Source of the DNA: Acidimicrobiales bacterium
Lineage (GTDB): Bacteria; Actinomycetota; Acidimicrobiia; Acidimicrobiales; RAAP-2
Length of the DNA stretch: 55,287 nt
Assembly (NCBI GenBank): GCA_017883135.1
Contig: JADGOE010000014.1
Span: 1-55,287 of the forward strand
Direction of reading: 5' to 3'
Below, in pieces: positions 32,595-41,568 of this stretch. The notes under the pieces were generated by a model. It saw only the letters and a list, made by a program, of their open reading frames with translations, made no database searches and had not been told where the DNA came from. Position 1 is the stretch's first letter; the number at the start of each line of letters is the position of its first letter. Both the position numbers and the translations under genes were made by a program.

Positions 32595-33069
32595 CGGCGA
32601 ACTTCTCCTGGAGCCGGAGGGCGACCACCTTGGGCACGAAGGACGTCACGTCACCTCCGAATCGGGCCACCTCCCTCAGTAGCCGCGAGGCGATGAACGA
32701 ATGTGCCGAACTGGTGGGGATGAAGAGGGTCTCGACCCCCGAGAGCTGCTTGTTCATCTGGGCCATCTGCAGTTCGTTCTCGAAGTCCGACACCGCGCGC
32801 AGTCCCTTGACGATGGCGCTTGCCCCGACATCGTGGGCCACGTTGACCACCAGCGTGGACACGGACACGATGCGAACGTTGGCGAGGTGGGTCACCGACT
32901 CCTCGAGCATCTCCTTACGCTCGTCGAGATCGAACAGCACTTCGCTCTTCTGCGGGTTGCGCAGCGCGGCGACCACCACCTCGTCGAACAGGCGGGCCGC
33001 ACGCTCGATCACTTCGAGGTGTCCGTTGTGAACCGGGTCGAAGGACCCGGGTATGAGCGCAATCCTCAC
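32587..33069 (-). CDS. coaD: phosphopantetheine adenylyltransferase
   Basis: A 160-residue enzyme that adenylates 4'-phosphopantetheine in CoA synthesis. It starts MRIALIPGSFDPVHNGHLEV with the HxGH nucleotidyl-transfer motif (H14, H17), and has AIVKGLRAVSDFENELQMAQMN and PTSSAHSFIASRLLRE. The start is GTG 33069, overlapping the rsmD stop (GTGA) and preceded by AAAGGTG. Length and motifs are standard. Confidence 0.97.
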   Translation of the reverse strand: MRIALIPGSFDPVHNGHLEVIERAARLFDEVVVAALRNPQKSEVLFDLDERKEMLEESVTHLANVRIVSVSTLVVNVAHDVGASAIVKGLRAVSDFENELQMAQMNKQLSGVETLFIPTSSAHSFIASRLLREVARFGGDVTSFVPKVVALRLQEKFADE

Positions 33070-33623
33070 GAGACACCTTTCTGGGAGACCCGTTCCGGAC
33101 GGGCGACCGTCACGATCGTACTCCCATAACGCTTGGATTTGAGCATCCCCCATCCTTCCGGAAGTGCGAGCTCACCACCTGATTCGAGGATGGCCAGATC
33201 GGCGGGCAGGCCTGCGATCAGCGCTTCCCAGCCCTGGTAGTCATACGGGGGATCGCAGAGGACCAGGTCGTAGCGTGATGCGGTGGTCAACACCCAGGTG
33301 TCGACGTCGGCGCGCACCACGATGGCGTCCCCGCTCGATTCCGCGTCGCCCAGGCCCACCGAGGCGAGATTGGCGCGCACGACTCCGAGGGCGACCGGAT
33401 CGCGCTCGACGAAAGCGACCGAGGCCGCTCCACGCGAGAGCGCCTCGATCCCCAGCGCACCCGTACCGGCGAACAGGTCGGCGACGTGCAACCCCTCCAC
33501 TCCTCCCAGGCTGTAGAGGATGTCGAACACCGCCTCACGCACCCGGTCCGTGGTCGGCCGCACGGTCGACCCCGACGGCGCGGCCAACCGCCTACCGCGG
33601 AACTCGCCTCCGATCACACGCAC
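33066..33623 (-). CDS. rsmD: 16S rRNA (guanine-N2)-methyltransferase RsmD
   Basis: A 185-residue SAM-dependent methyltransferase that modifies G966 (E. coli numbering). It begins MRVIGGEFRGRRLAAP, the family's standard start, and carries VADLFAGTGALGIEALSRGA (SAM loop), FVERD and the catalytic DPPY in LVLCDPPYDYQG. The GTG at 33623 is followed by a second GTG two codons later, so the start may shift slightly. rsmD-coaD is a very common pair. Confidence 0.95.
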   Translation of the reverse strand: MRVIGGEFRGRRLAAPSGSTVRPTTDRVREAVFDILYSLGGVEGLHVADLFAGTGALGIEALSRGAASVAFVERDPVALGVVRANLASVGLGDAESSGDAIVVRADVDTWVLTTASRYDLVLCDPPYDYQGWEALIAGLPADLAILESGGELALPEGWGMLKSKRYGSTIVTVARPERVSQKGVS

Positions 33624-33676
33624 GCTCCAAGCCTACCGGGGAGCATTCGTCCCGTTCGGGCAAGCCATCCACGCGA

Positions 33677-35914
33677 TCAGCTCTTGAACAGAAACTCCGC
33701 TTCGTTCTCATCGATGAAGATGCGGAGTTCGTCGACCAACGACCCGTGGCCGGCCAGGCCCGGGTCCTCGGCGACCAGGTCCACGGCGACGGCGCGGGCC
33801 TTGACCACCAGGTCCTGATCCGACAGGAGCTTGGCGGCTTTGAGGTCGCTGCTGCCTTTCTGCCGTGCCCCGAGGATGGTTCCCTCGCCTCGCAGCTCGA
33901 GGTCGACGTCGGCCAGCTCGAACCCGTCACCGGTCCGCTCCATTGCCGACAGGCGGGCCGCGGCCTCGGGGGCATCGTTCTCCGAGAGCAGGAAGCACCA
34001 CGCCGGATCGCCGGCCCGTCCCACCCGGCCGCGCAGCTGATGGAGCTGGGCGATGCCGAAGCGATCCGCGTCCTCGATGACCATGACCGTGGCCTCGGGG
34101 ACGTCCACCCCCACTTCGATCACAGTGGTGGCCACCAGCACGTCGAGCCGGCCGGAGCGGAAGTCGGCCATGGCCGCCTCCTTGTCCGCCGCGCGCATCT
34201 GGCCGTGGAGCAGCCCCACCGCGAGTCCGGACAGCTCGGCCTCCGCCAGCCGCTCCGCCTCGGCGATCGCCGACGAGGCCTGCACCCGGTCGGAGCCTTC
34301 GACCAGCGGGCACACCACGAAGGCCCGGTGACCTGCTGCGACCTCGAGGCGCACCCTCGACCAGGCCTCTTCGACTTCGAGGGGGCTTCGGAGCCACGAG
34401 GTGGTGATCGGCAGCCGGCCGGGCGGCATCTCGTCGATGACGGTCATGTCGAGGTCGCCGAAGACGACCATGGCGGCCGTCCGGGGTATGGGCGTGGCCG
34501 TCATCACCAACAGGTCGGGATCCCTTCCCGCCCCGTCCTCTCCCCGACCCTTGGCCCTGAGGGCGGCGCGCTGCTCGACACCGAAGCGGTGCTGTTCATC
34601 GATGACCACCGCACCGAGGGATCGGAACCCCACCTGGTCGGTGAGGAGTGCGTGGGTGCCGATGAGGATGTCCACCGTCCCGTCGGCGAGACCCGAGTAG
34701 ATGATCGCCCGCTCGGCCGCAGCGGTCTTCGAGGTGAGCAGGGCGACCCGCAGCGGGCGCCGGCCCTCCAAGGTGCCATGGTCGGGCACGGACAGCCCTT
34801 CGAGCAGGGAGCGCACTTCGGTGGCGTGCTGCTCGGCGAGGACCTCGGTCGGGGCCATCAGCGCGCCCTGGTGCCCTCCCTCGACCGCCACCAGCATGGC
34901 GGCCACCGCCACGACCGTCTTGCCGGATCCGACGTCGCCCTGCAGCAGCCGGTGCATGGGCAGGGCACCGCCCAGGTCCTCGGAGATGGAGGCGATGGCG
35001 GCCAGCTGCGCACCGGTGAGGGTGAAGGGCAGCCGCCCGACGAACAGATCCACCAGGGTCGGCTCCCCGTCGGCCCGGGTGACCACGTGGCGGATCCCCT
35101 GGGCGTCCTCGGCCAACCGGTGCTGGCGCAGCACCAGGGCAAGCTGCAACCGGAACAGCTCGTCGAAGGCCAGCCGGCGCCGAGCCGGCTCGCGCTGGCC
35201 CATGGAGGTCGGCCGGTGGATATGGTCGAACGCGGTGGTGCGATCGACCAGGGCGAGGCGCTGGCGCCACGAGGACGGGAGTGGATCGTCGAGCTCGCCC
35301 GCCCGGTCGAGGGCTTCTCGCGCGAATCGGCTGATCCGGGCCGAGGTGAGGTTGGCCCGGTCGCTCAAGGGGTAGACCGGGAACACCCTGCCCGAGCGGG
35401 CGCCGTCGGCGGGTTCGGCCTCGTCGTCGGAGCCGCGCAGCACCTCCACGGTGGGGCTGCCCATCTGGAGCGCGCCTCGATAGGAGCCGATGGGCCCGTA
35501 GAAGAGCGCCAGGGTCCCGACCGGCAGCTGCTTCGCACGCCACGCCTGATTGAAGAACACCACCTTCAGCCGGCCGGTGCCGTCGTCGATCTCCACCTCG
35601 ACCCGCGAGGGGGTCCGGCGCCGTCCCCTGCCGTAACCGGCCGGCGGCCGGCTGACCCGGACCACGTCCGCCAGCACCGTCGCCTTCTCCCCCTCGGCCA
35701 GCTCGGCGATCGGTACCAACCGGGTGCCGTCGATGTAGCGACGGGGATAGTGGGTCAACAGATCGAGCACGGTGTCGATGCCCAGCTCGGCGAGATCACG
35801 CTCGGCCGCCGACCCCACGCCGTTGAGCACCGACACCGGCAGCTCGGCCAGCTGGCGGAGCCGGCGCCCGCTCCCCCCGGTCGGCCCGCGATCGCTGGGG
35901 GGTGTGGCGCTCAC
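33677..35914 (-). CDS. recG: ATP-dependent DNA helicase RecG
   Basis: A 745-residue superfamily 2 helicase that remodels stalled forks and Holliday junctions. The N-terminal wedge/OB region contains GVGSAAERDLAELGI and LLTHYPRRYID. Helicase motifs include GDVGSGKTVVA (Walker A), MAPTEVLAEQH, DEQHRFG, MTATPIPRT, VDVPEATVMVIEDADRFG and HQLRGRVGR. The GTG at 35914 overlaps the DAK gene stop (GTGA). Length is normal for actinobacterial RecG. Confidence 0.97.
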   Translation of the reverse strand: MSATPPSDRGPTGGSGRRLRQLAELPVSVLNGVGSAAERDLAELGIDTVLDLLTHYPRRYIDGTRLVPIAELAEGEKATVLADVVRVSRPPAGYGRGRRRTPSRVEVEIDDGTGRLKVVFFNQAWRAKQLPVGTLALFYGPIGSYRGALQMGSPTVEVLRGSDDEAEPADGARSGRVFPVYPLSDRANLTSARISRFAREALDRAGELDDPLPSSWRQRLALVDRTTAFDHIHRPTSMGQREPARRRLAFDELFRLQLALVLRQHRLAEDAQGIRHVVTRADGEPTLVDLFVGRLPFTLTGAQLAAIASISEDLGGALPMHRLLQGDVGSGKTVVAVAAMLVAVEGGHQGALMAPTEVLAEQHATEVRSLLEGLSVPDHGTLEGRRPLRVALLTSKTAAAERAIIYSGLADGTVDILIGTHALLTDQVGFRSLGAVVIDEQHRFGVEQRAALRAKGRGEDGAGRDPDLLVMTATPIPRTAAMVVFGDLDMTVIDEMPPGRLPITTSWLRSPLEVEEAWSRVRLEVAAGHRAFVVCPLVEGSDRVQASSAIAEAERLAEAELSGLAVGLLHGQMRAADKEAAMADFRSGRLDVLVATTVIEVGVDVPEATVMVIEDADRFGIAQLHQLRGRVGRAGDPAWCFLLSENDAPEAAARLSAMERTGDGFELADVDLELRGEGTILGARQKGSSDLKAAKLLSDQDLVVKARAVAVDLVAEDPGLAGHGSLVDELRIFIDENEAEFLFKS

Positions 35915-37596
35915 TCGATGGAGAACAGGTACGGATACAGGGGCTGGCCGCCGTGGTGCACCTCGGTCTCCACGTCGGGCCGGTGGTCCCCGATCCACTC
36001 GGTGATCCTGCGGGTATCGCCGGGGCCCGAACCCTCCCCCTCGATGATGGTCACCAGGTCGTGGGCGTCGGTGACCAGTACGTCGAGCAGCGAGCACGAG
36101 ACGTCGGCAAGCGAGTCGCCCACCACTTCGATCCCGTTTCGGGACAGCCCCAGCCAGTCGCCGGTGGCGATCGGACCCGCCGCGCTGTCCGAGCCCCGCA
36201 CCGCGCGGGTGACCTCGCCGGCCACCACCTTGCGGGCCGAGGCCTCCATGGCCTGGGCATTGCTCTCGCCGTGTGCCTCGGGGTCATAGGCGAGCAGGGC
36301 GGCGAACCCTTCGGCGATGGTGTCGGTGGGGACCACCCACACCGTCTTGACACTGAGCTCGTTGACCCGGTCGGCCACCGGCCGGATATTGCTGTTGTTC
36401 GGGAGGACGATCACCTCGTCAGACCTGAGCGAATCCACCGCGGCGACAAGTTCGGCGATGGACGGGTTCATGGACTGCCCGCCGGCGATGAGCCCTTCGA
36501 CGCCGAGGGAGCGGAAGATGCGAGCGATCCCGTCGCCACTGGCCACGGCCACCACGCCGGTCATCGGCGCCGGCCCCGGTGGGATCTGCGCCGGACCGCT
36601 GTCGGCGGACCCGGCCCCTTCCCGCACCCAGCGCTCCTCCTCCACCTCCTCGAGCAGGTCGGTGACCCGGATGGAACGTGGCCGGCCGGCATCGAGCGAT
36701 GCCTCGATGGCCGCGCCGATCTCGTCGGTGTGGATGTGGCAGTTCCACAGGCCGTCACCGCCGACCACCACGATCGAATCGCCGAGTCCGGCCCACACCT
36801 CCTTGAACATCGGGATGGTCTCCTCGGGTGCCTCGAGGAGGTACATCACCTCGTAGCGCAGGCCGGCCAACGCTGCGTCGGCATCGTGGCCCGGCATCGT
36901 GGAGGCATCGAGCAGGGCCGTCCTCGACGGTATGAGCGGGCCGTCCGGCAGCGCGGGGGGTGTGGGCATGGCCCGGCCGTCGACGACCGAGAGCAGCGCG
37001 TCGAACAACAGCAGGTATCCGGTGCCTCCTGCATCGACCACGCCGGCCTGCTCCAGCACCGGGAGGAGGGTGGGCGTGAGGGCCAGGGCCTCCGCGGCAC
37101 CCGCCCGCGAGGCCTCAGCCACCGCCAGCAACGAGCCTCCGCCCTCTGCGGCAGCCCGTGCGCCCTCGGCTGCGGCCCGGGCGACGGTCAAGATGGTGCC
37201 CTCCACCGGCCGCATCACCGCCTCCCGCGCCATCTCGTCGGCGATGGTCAGCGCTCGGGAAAGGTCGCGGGCCCCGGGGGGTCCGTCCAAGGTGTTGAGT
37301 CCCTCCGAGAGGCCGCGGAGCAGCTGGGAGAGGATGACCCCCGAATTGCCGCGGGCTCCCATCAGCGACCCGTGGATGATCGCCTTGCAGGTCGCCTCCA
37401 TGCCCGCGGGCTCGAGGCTGGCGAGCTCGGCAGTGACCGATTCGAGAGTCAGGGCCATGTTGGTCCCCGTGTCGCCGTCCGGCACCGGGTAGACGTTGAG
37501 GCGGTTGATCAACTCCTGATGGGCCCGCAGCCCGTCGCGGAACGTGGTGATGACCTGGCAAAGCTCTGCCGCACCCAACCTGTCGAGGACCACCAT
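35911..37596 (-). CDS. DAK1/DegV-like (FakA-type) kinase domain protein
   Basis: A 561-residue protein of the YloV/FakA type. The N-terminal DhaL domain has PVPDGDTGTNMALT (37-50), whose Asp residues bind Mg-ATP, and MGARGNSGVILSQLLRG. A middle region (GGTGYLLLFDALL) and a C-terminal DegV-like part follow, ending EVHHGGQPLYPYLFSIE. In Firmicutes FakA phosphorylates fatty acids bound to FakB; no FakB gene is in this window, so the substrate remains inferred. It is divergent from rpmB and coupled to recG, the normal actinobacterial arrangement. Confidence 0.92.
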   Translation of the reverse strand: MVVLDRLGAAELCQVITTFRDGLRAHQELINRLNVYPVPDGDTGTNMALTLESVTAELASLEPAGMEATCKAIIHGSLMGARGNSGVILSQLLRGLSEGLNTLDGPPGARDLSRALTIADEMAREAVMRPVEGTILTVARAAAEGARAAAEGGGSLLAVAEASRAGAAEALALTPTLLPVLEQAGVVDAGGTGYLLLFDALLSVVDGRAMPTPPALPDGPLIPSRTALLDASTMPGHDADAALAGLRYEVMYLLEAPEETIPMFKEVWAGLGDSIVVVGGDGLWNCHIHTDEIGAAIEASLDAGRPRSIRVTDLLEEVEEERWVREGAGSADSGPAQIPPGPAPMTGVVAVASGDGIARIFRSLGVEGLIAGGQSMNPSIAELVAAVDSLRSDEVIVLPNNSNIRPVADRVNELSVKTVWVVPTDTIAEGFAALLAYDPEAHGESNAQAMEASARKVVAGEVTRAVRGSDSAAGPIATGDWLGLSRNGIEVVGDSLADVSCSLLDVLVTDAHDLVTIIEGEGSGPGDTRRITEWIGDHRPDVETEVHHGGQPLYPYLFSIE

Positions 37597-37655
37597 GGGC
37601 AGGATGCTAACCTTTGCGACTTACCCAGAGGATTCTCAGAGGAAGTCGGAGTGTC

Positions 37656-37865
37656 ATGGCAGCGGTGTGCGAGGTCTGCGGCAAGAAGCCGTCGTTCGGA
37701 ATGAACATCAGCCACTCCCACCGGAGGACCAAGCGACGCTGGGATCCCAACATCCAGAAGGTGCGAGCGCTGGTAGACGGTTCGCCCAAACGCCTCAACG
37801 TCTGCACCTCGTGCATCCGTTCCGGAAAGGTCGTCAAGCGACCGATCCGCAACATCCCCACCTGA
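37656..37865 (+). CDS. rpmB: 50S ribosomal protein L28
   Basis: A 69-residue protein reading MAAVCEVCGKKPSFGMNISH, then SHRRTKRRWDPNIQKV and LNVCTSCIRSGKV. Both CxxC pairs (C5, C8; C50, C53) are intact, so this is the zinc-binding L28 form. The ATG at 37656 follows GGAG by 4 bases and starts the conserved sequence. It is divergent from the DAK/recG operon with a 59-base spacer. Confidence 0.95.
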   Translation: MAAVCEVCGKKPSFGMNISHSHRRTKRRWDPNIQKVRALVDGSPKRLNVCTSCIRSGKVVKRPIRNIPT

Positions 37866-37976
37866 TCGCCGGCACCCGGCACCTCCTCGCCCACCGACAT
37901 CCGGGCGGCACCCGGCCCTTCGGCGGCATCTGACCCTTCGGCGCAGGCGGCAAGGGGGCGAGCCCCACGCCGGCCC

Positions 37977-39515
37977 CTACGGCGTCGACGCCGGCGGGCG
38001 GTGGTGACCCGTCGGAATGCGCACTTCGAACGTCGTTCCCGGGCCGGGGAGGACCGCCACGGTGCCGTGATGGGCCTCGACGATGGCCGCCACGATAGCG
38101 AGGCCCAGTCCGGCCCCACCGGTGGAGCGGGAGCGCGAGGGATCCGAACGGAAGAACGGCTGAAAGATCCGGTCGGCATCGGTCGGATCGATCCCAGGGC
38201 CCTCGTCGTGGACGGTGAGTACCGCCCACTCCCCCGCTGCGGCTGCCCGGACCTCGACGGCCACCCCGTCCGGAGTGTGCTGGAGCGCGTTGACGACAAG
38301 GTTGTCGACCACCTGGCGCAGCCGGTTCTGGTCCCCCTCGATGGGCAACGGGCCGTCGGCATCCACCACGACGGGGCGATCGGGTGACGACACCCCGATG
38401 CCAGCTATGGACCGGCGGACCACCGCCGCCAGGTCGACCGCCTCGAGCCGCAAGGGCCGTTCGTGATCGAGCTGGGCCAACAGGAACAGGTCGTCGACCA
38501 GCATGGCCATCCGCGAGGCCTCTTCCTTGATGTGGTGCATCGACCTCGACAGGTCCTCCGGCCGATCCTTCACGCCGAGGTCGAACAGCTCGGCATATCC
38601 CCGGATCGAGGTGAGCGGCGTCCGCAGCTCGTGCGAAGCGTCGGCCAAGAAGCGCCGCAGGCGGTCCTCGGAAGCCGTGCGCTGGGCAAAGGCCACCTCG
38701 ATCTCGTCGACCATGGTGTTGAACGCCAGCCCCAGCTTTCCGACCTCGGTCCCTTGGGCCACATGGGAGACCCGTCGGGTCAGGTCGCCGCGTGCGATGG
38801 CCCCCGCCGTCTCGGTGATCGCCTCCAGGGGCCTCAGGTCGCGGCGCACCATCGCCCACGACAGGATGCCGAGGCCGGCGAGCACAATGGCCGACACGAT
38901 GAGCTCGATCAGCAGCAACTGCCCGAGGGTGGTGTTGAGGTCGGTCAGCGGCACCGCCACGACGACCACCCCGGCCCCGCCGGCCAACGGCTTGGACACG
39001 GCCCGGTAGGCCACTCCGTCGGCACCCCCGCTCGACGTCGTGAAGTACAGGTCCGACCCCGGAGGCAGGCCCGATCCCGGCAGGAGGGCGGGGACCTGCG
39101 GGGCGGTGGGCGCCTTGCCCCCGTAGCTGAAGAAGAGGTGCGCCTCGGCCTTGCCGGCAGCACTCCGGAGCTCCCCGTAGGTCCCCGGGGGTACGAGCAC
39201 CACCCGCTCGGGGCTGCTCGACGACCGCGCCGGCCCGCCCCGATTGCGAAACACCTCCCGGTGTGTCGCAGGGAGGTTGCCCGAGGGTCGAGTGCCCCCG
39301 GGGACCACCAACGGCGGCGCCGCCGGCACCTGGGGCCCCAGGCCGGACGAGGAGATCAGAGCGCGGCCCACCGGATAGGCGGCCACCTGCAGCTGCTGGT
39401 CCACCCGGGCGATGAGGAACGACCGGAGGGCGTTGTAGGTGACCACGTCGGAGATGAGCAGGCCCGCGGCCACGATCCCCACCAACAGGAGCAACAGACG
39501 GAGGCGCAGGGTCAT
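37977..39515 (-). CDS. sensor histidine kinase
   Basis: A 512-residue membrane sensor. TM1 covers about 5-25 and TM2 about 202-222, flanking an extracytoplasmic domain with little recognisable similarity. A HAMP linker follows (223-275), then the HisKA box ADASHELRTPL with phospho-acceptor H295, N box NLVVNALQHT (N405, N409), G1 DEGPGI (437-442) and G2 as GAGLGL (467-472). The sensed signal is unknown. The start overlaps the response regulator stop (ATGA), so regulator and kinase are translated together. Confidence 0.95.
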   Translation of the reverse strand: MTLRLRLLLLLVGIVAAGLLISDVVTYNALRSFLIARVDQQLQVAAYPVGRALISSSGLGPQVPAAPPLVVPGGTRPSGNLPATHREVFRNRGGPARSSSSPERVVLVPPGTYGELRSAAGKAEAHLFFSYGGKAPTAPQVPALLPGSGLPPGSDLYFTTSSGGADGVAYRAVSKPLAGGAGVVVVAVPLTDLNTTLGQLLLIELIVSAIVLAGLGILSWAMVRRDLRPLEAITETAGAIARGDLTRRVSHVAQGTEVGKLGLAFNTMVDEIEVAFAQRTASEDRLRRFLADASHELRTPLTSIRGYAELFDLGVKDRPEDLSRSMHHIKEEASRMAMLVDDLFLLAQLDHERPLRLEAVDLAAVVRRSIAGIGVSSPDRPVVVDADGPLPIEGDQNRLRQVVDNLVVNALQHTPDGVAVEVRAAAAGEWAVLTVHDEGPGIDPTDADRIFQPFFRSDPSRSRSTGGAGLGLAIVAAIVEAHHGTVAVLPGPGTTFEVRIPTGHHRPPASTP

Positions 39516-40240
39516 CGCCCGGTTCCCGTGTCAGATGAGGTCGGTGTTCCGCCAGAGGCGCGCAGGCAGTACCCGACGCCACGGACCGTCCGGACCAGCG
39601 GTGGTCCGTGGGCATCGAGCTTCTTGCGGAGGTAGCTGATGTAGACCTCCACCATGTTGACGTTGCCATCGAAGCTGTAGTCCCACACCCGGTCGCGGAT
39701 CTGTGCCTTGGACACCACGTGTCCGGCATTCACCATCAGGTAGTGGAGGAGGCGGAACTCCGTCGGTGTGAGATGCACGGGTTCGGATCCCCGGCGTGCC
39801 TGGTGACTCTCCTCGTCCAGCTCGAGGTCTCCGACGACCAGCCGACGGCCCGGGTCGTCGATCCCCTCGCTCCGACGCAGGATGGCGGCGACACGCAACA
39901 GCATCTCCTCGACACTGAACGGCTTGGTCATGTAGTCGTCGCCACCGGACGCCAGACCGCGCAGCCGGTCGTCGAGGTCGCCGCGGGCGGTGAGGAACAG
40001 GACGGGAACCGGCGGAGACGGCCGTTCCGACAGCATCCGATCGAGCACCTCGAAGCCGTCCAGATCGGGCAACATCACGTCGAGGACGACCAGGTGGGGA
40101 CGGAAGACCCGCACGGCGCGCAGTGCATCCGCCCCGGTGTGAGCCACCTCGACGGCAGCACCCTGGAGATGGAGGGCCATGGCCACCAGGTCGGTGATGC
40201 CCTTTTCGTCGTCGACCACCAGTATCCGGTGCTGGTCCAT
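39512..40240 (-). CDS. OmpR-family response regulator
   Basis: A 242-residue regulator. The receiver domain has the acidic pocket D10/D11, phospho-acceptor D54 in VVLDVMLPDLDG, and K106 in YMTKPF. A winged-helix output domain lies at about 135-230 (HLTPTEFRLLHYLMVNAGHVVSKAQI, split motifs LTPTEFRLLHYL and VEVYISYLRKKL), the classical OmpR type. The ATG at 40240 precedes MDQHRILVVDDEKG. It is the first gene of a two-gene operon with the kinase. Target genes are not evident. Confidence 0.96.
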   Translation of the reverse strand: MDQHRILVVDDEKGITDLVAMALHLQGAAVEVAHTGADALRAVRVFRPHLVVLDVMLPDLDGFEVLDRMLSERPSPPVPVLFLTARGDLDDRLRGLASGGDDYMTKPFSVEEMLLRVAAILRRSEGIDDPGRRLVVGDLELDEESHQARRGSEPVHLTPTEFRLLHYLMVNAGHVVSKAQIRDRVWDYSFDGNVNMVEVYISYLRKKLDAHGPPLVRTVRGVGYCLRASGGTPTSSDTGTGR

Positions 40241-40437
40241 GGCGCCTGCTCCTCCGCGATTGCCGACGGTGCAACATGCAGTGTTCAACGTTCCGCCCGG
40301 GCCTGCTGGTCGACCCCGACCTTCCGGTGCCCATGCTGCCCGCACTTCCTGAGCATTACCTGTGAACCGGACCTCCTGGCGTACGGATCGGGCCCAGGCC
40401 CTGTGCCACCGGGTCCGGTAGGCGGTGCCGCACCGGG

Positions 40438-41442
40438 TCAGAAAGCGTGCCTCCAGCCCCCCGGGGCAAGCGGGCGGCCACCGAGGGTGCACTCGCCCGG
40501 TCGCTCGGTGCAGTGACCGAGGTCCACCAAGGGTCGCATCCCGGCGGCTTCGAAGGCCTCGACCAGCCGGTCTGGTTCGCCGGTGGCGATGATCAGCTCG
40601 TAGTCCTCGCCCCCGGCAAGGGCCTCTTCGGGGGTCGCGCCCGCCACCACCGGCACCCGGTCGAGGGCGACGCCGACGCCGGAGGCCTCGGCCAGATGCC
40701 TGACGTCGGCACCCAGTCCGTCGGAGATGTCGATGGCCGCAGTCGCCCCCGACGCCCGGGCCAGCTCGCCCTCGACGATGCGGGCCACCGGGCGGCGATA
40801 GCGGTGCGGCAACCCCAGGGGCGACGGGTCGTAGGGTCGCCCCTCGCGCAGCTGGCGCAGCCCTGCGGCGGATCCACCCAACGCCCCGGTCACGAACAGC
40901 CTGTCGCCCGGGCCGGCACCCGAGCGGAGCAGCGCCGTCCCACCCGGGCCGGCTCCGAGGCTCCCGAGGACGGTGGTGGACACCGCCAGCACCGGTGATC
41001 CCGAGAGGTCCCCCCCCACGACGACGCACCCCGCCTCCTCTGCCGCCTCGGCAACACCGGCGCCCAAGAGATCGAGGTCGGTGCCCACCGGGGCTGCGAT
41101 CGAGACCAGCCCGTACAGTGGCCGCGCTCCCATCGCGGCCAGGTCGGAGAGCGACACCATCAGCGCCTTGTACCCCACGTCGTCGAGCGCACACAGCCCG
41201 AGGTCGACGTGGACCCCTTCCACCACCAGGTCGGTCGCCAGCACTGCCGGACCCGAGGTCGCCAGCGTGACCACGGCGGCATCGTCCCCGATCCAGAGGT
41301 CGCCGGGCGGCGGTGACCCCCCCGCCGCTGATCCGGCCGCTGCCGCGGCCTCGAACCTGGCCCGAAGCCGTTCGATCACCGCGAACTCGTCGCCGCGGCG
41401 GCCCCCGCCAGCTACGGAATCTCCGGAATTGGGACTGTCCAC
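40438..41442 (-). CDS. thiL: thiamine-monophosphate kinase
   Basis: A 334-residue ATP-dependent kinase that makes thiamine diphosphate from thiamine monophosphate. GDEFAVIERL, DDAAVVTLATSGP (IGDDAAV), ATDLVVEGVHVDLGL and VSLSDLAAMGARP are the usual ThiL segments; GGDLSGSP and IDISDGLGADVRHLAE lie in the second half. The GTG start at 41442 sits directly against an AAGGGAGG, too close for a normal ribosome-binding site, so the true start may differ slightly. It is divergent from pckG. Confidence 0.93.
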   Translation of the reverse strand: MDSPNSGDSVAGGGRRGDEFAVIERLRARFEAAAAAGSAAGGSPPPGDLWIGDDAAVVTLATSGPAVLATDLVVEGVHVDLGLCALDDVGYKALMVSLSDLAAMGARPLYGLVSIAAPVGTDLDLLGAGVAEAAEEAGCVVVGGDLSGSPVLAVSTTVLGSLGAGPGGTALLRSGAGPGDRLFVTGALGGSAAGLRQLREGRPYDPSPLGLPHRYRRPVARIVEGELARASGATAAIDISDGLGADVRHLAEASGVGVALDRVPVVAGATPEEALAGGEDYELIIATGEPDRLVEAFEAAGMRPLVDLGHCTERPGECTLGGRPLAPGGWRHAF

Positions 41443-41568
41443 CTCCCTTGCCTACCATTGTGCCGAGCCGCCACCACTACAATCGGCCGGCGCCCCGAGC
41501 AACAGACGCGAGGATGACCGGCCTCCAGTGTGGACCGCGCCGGATACCCGAGGAGGAACCACCGACCC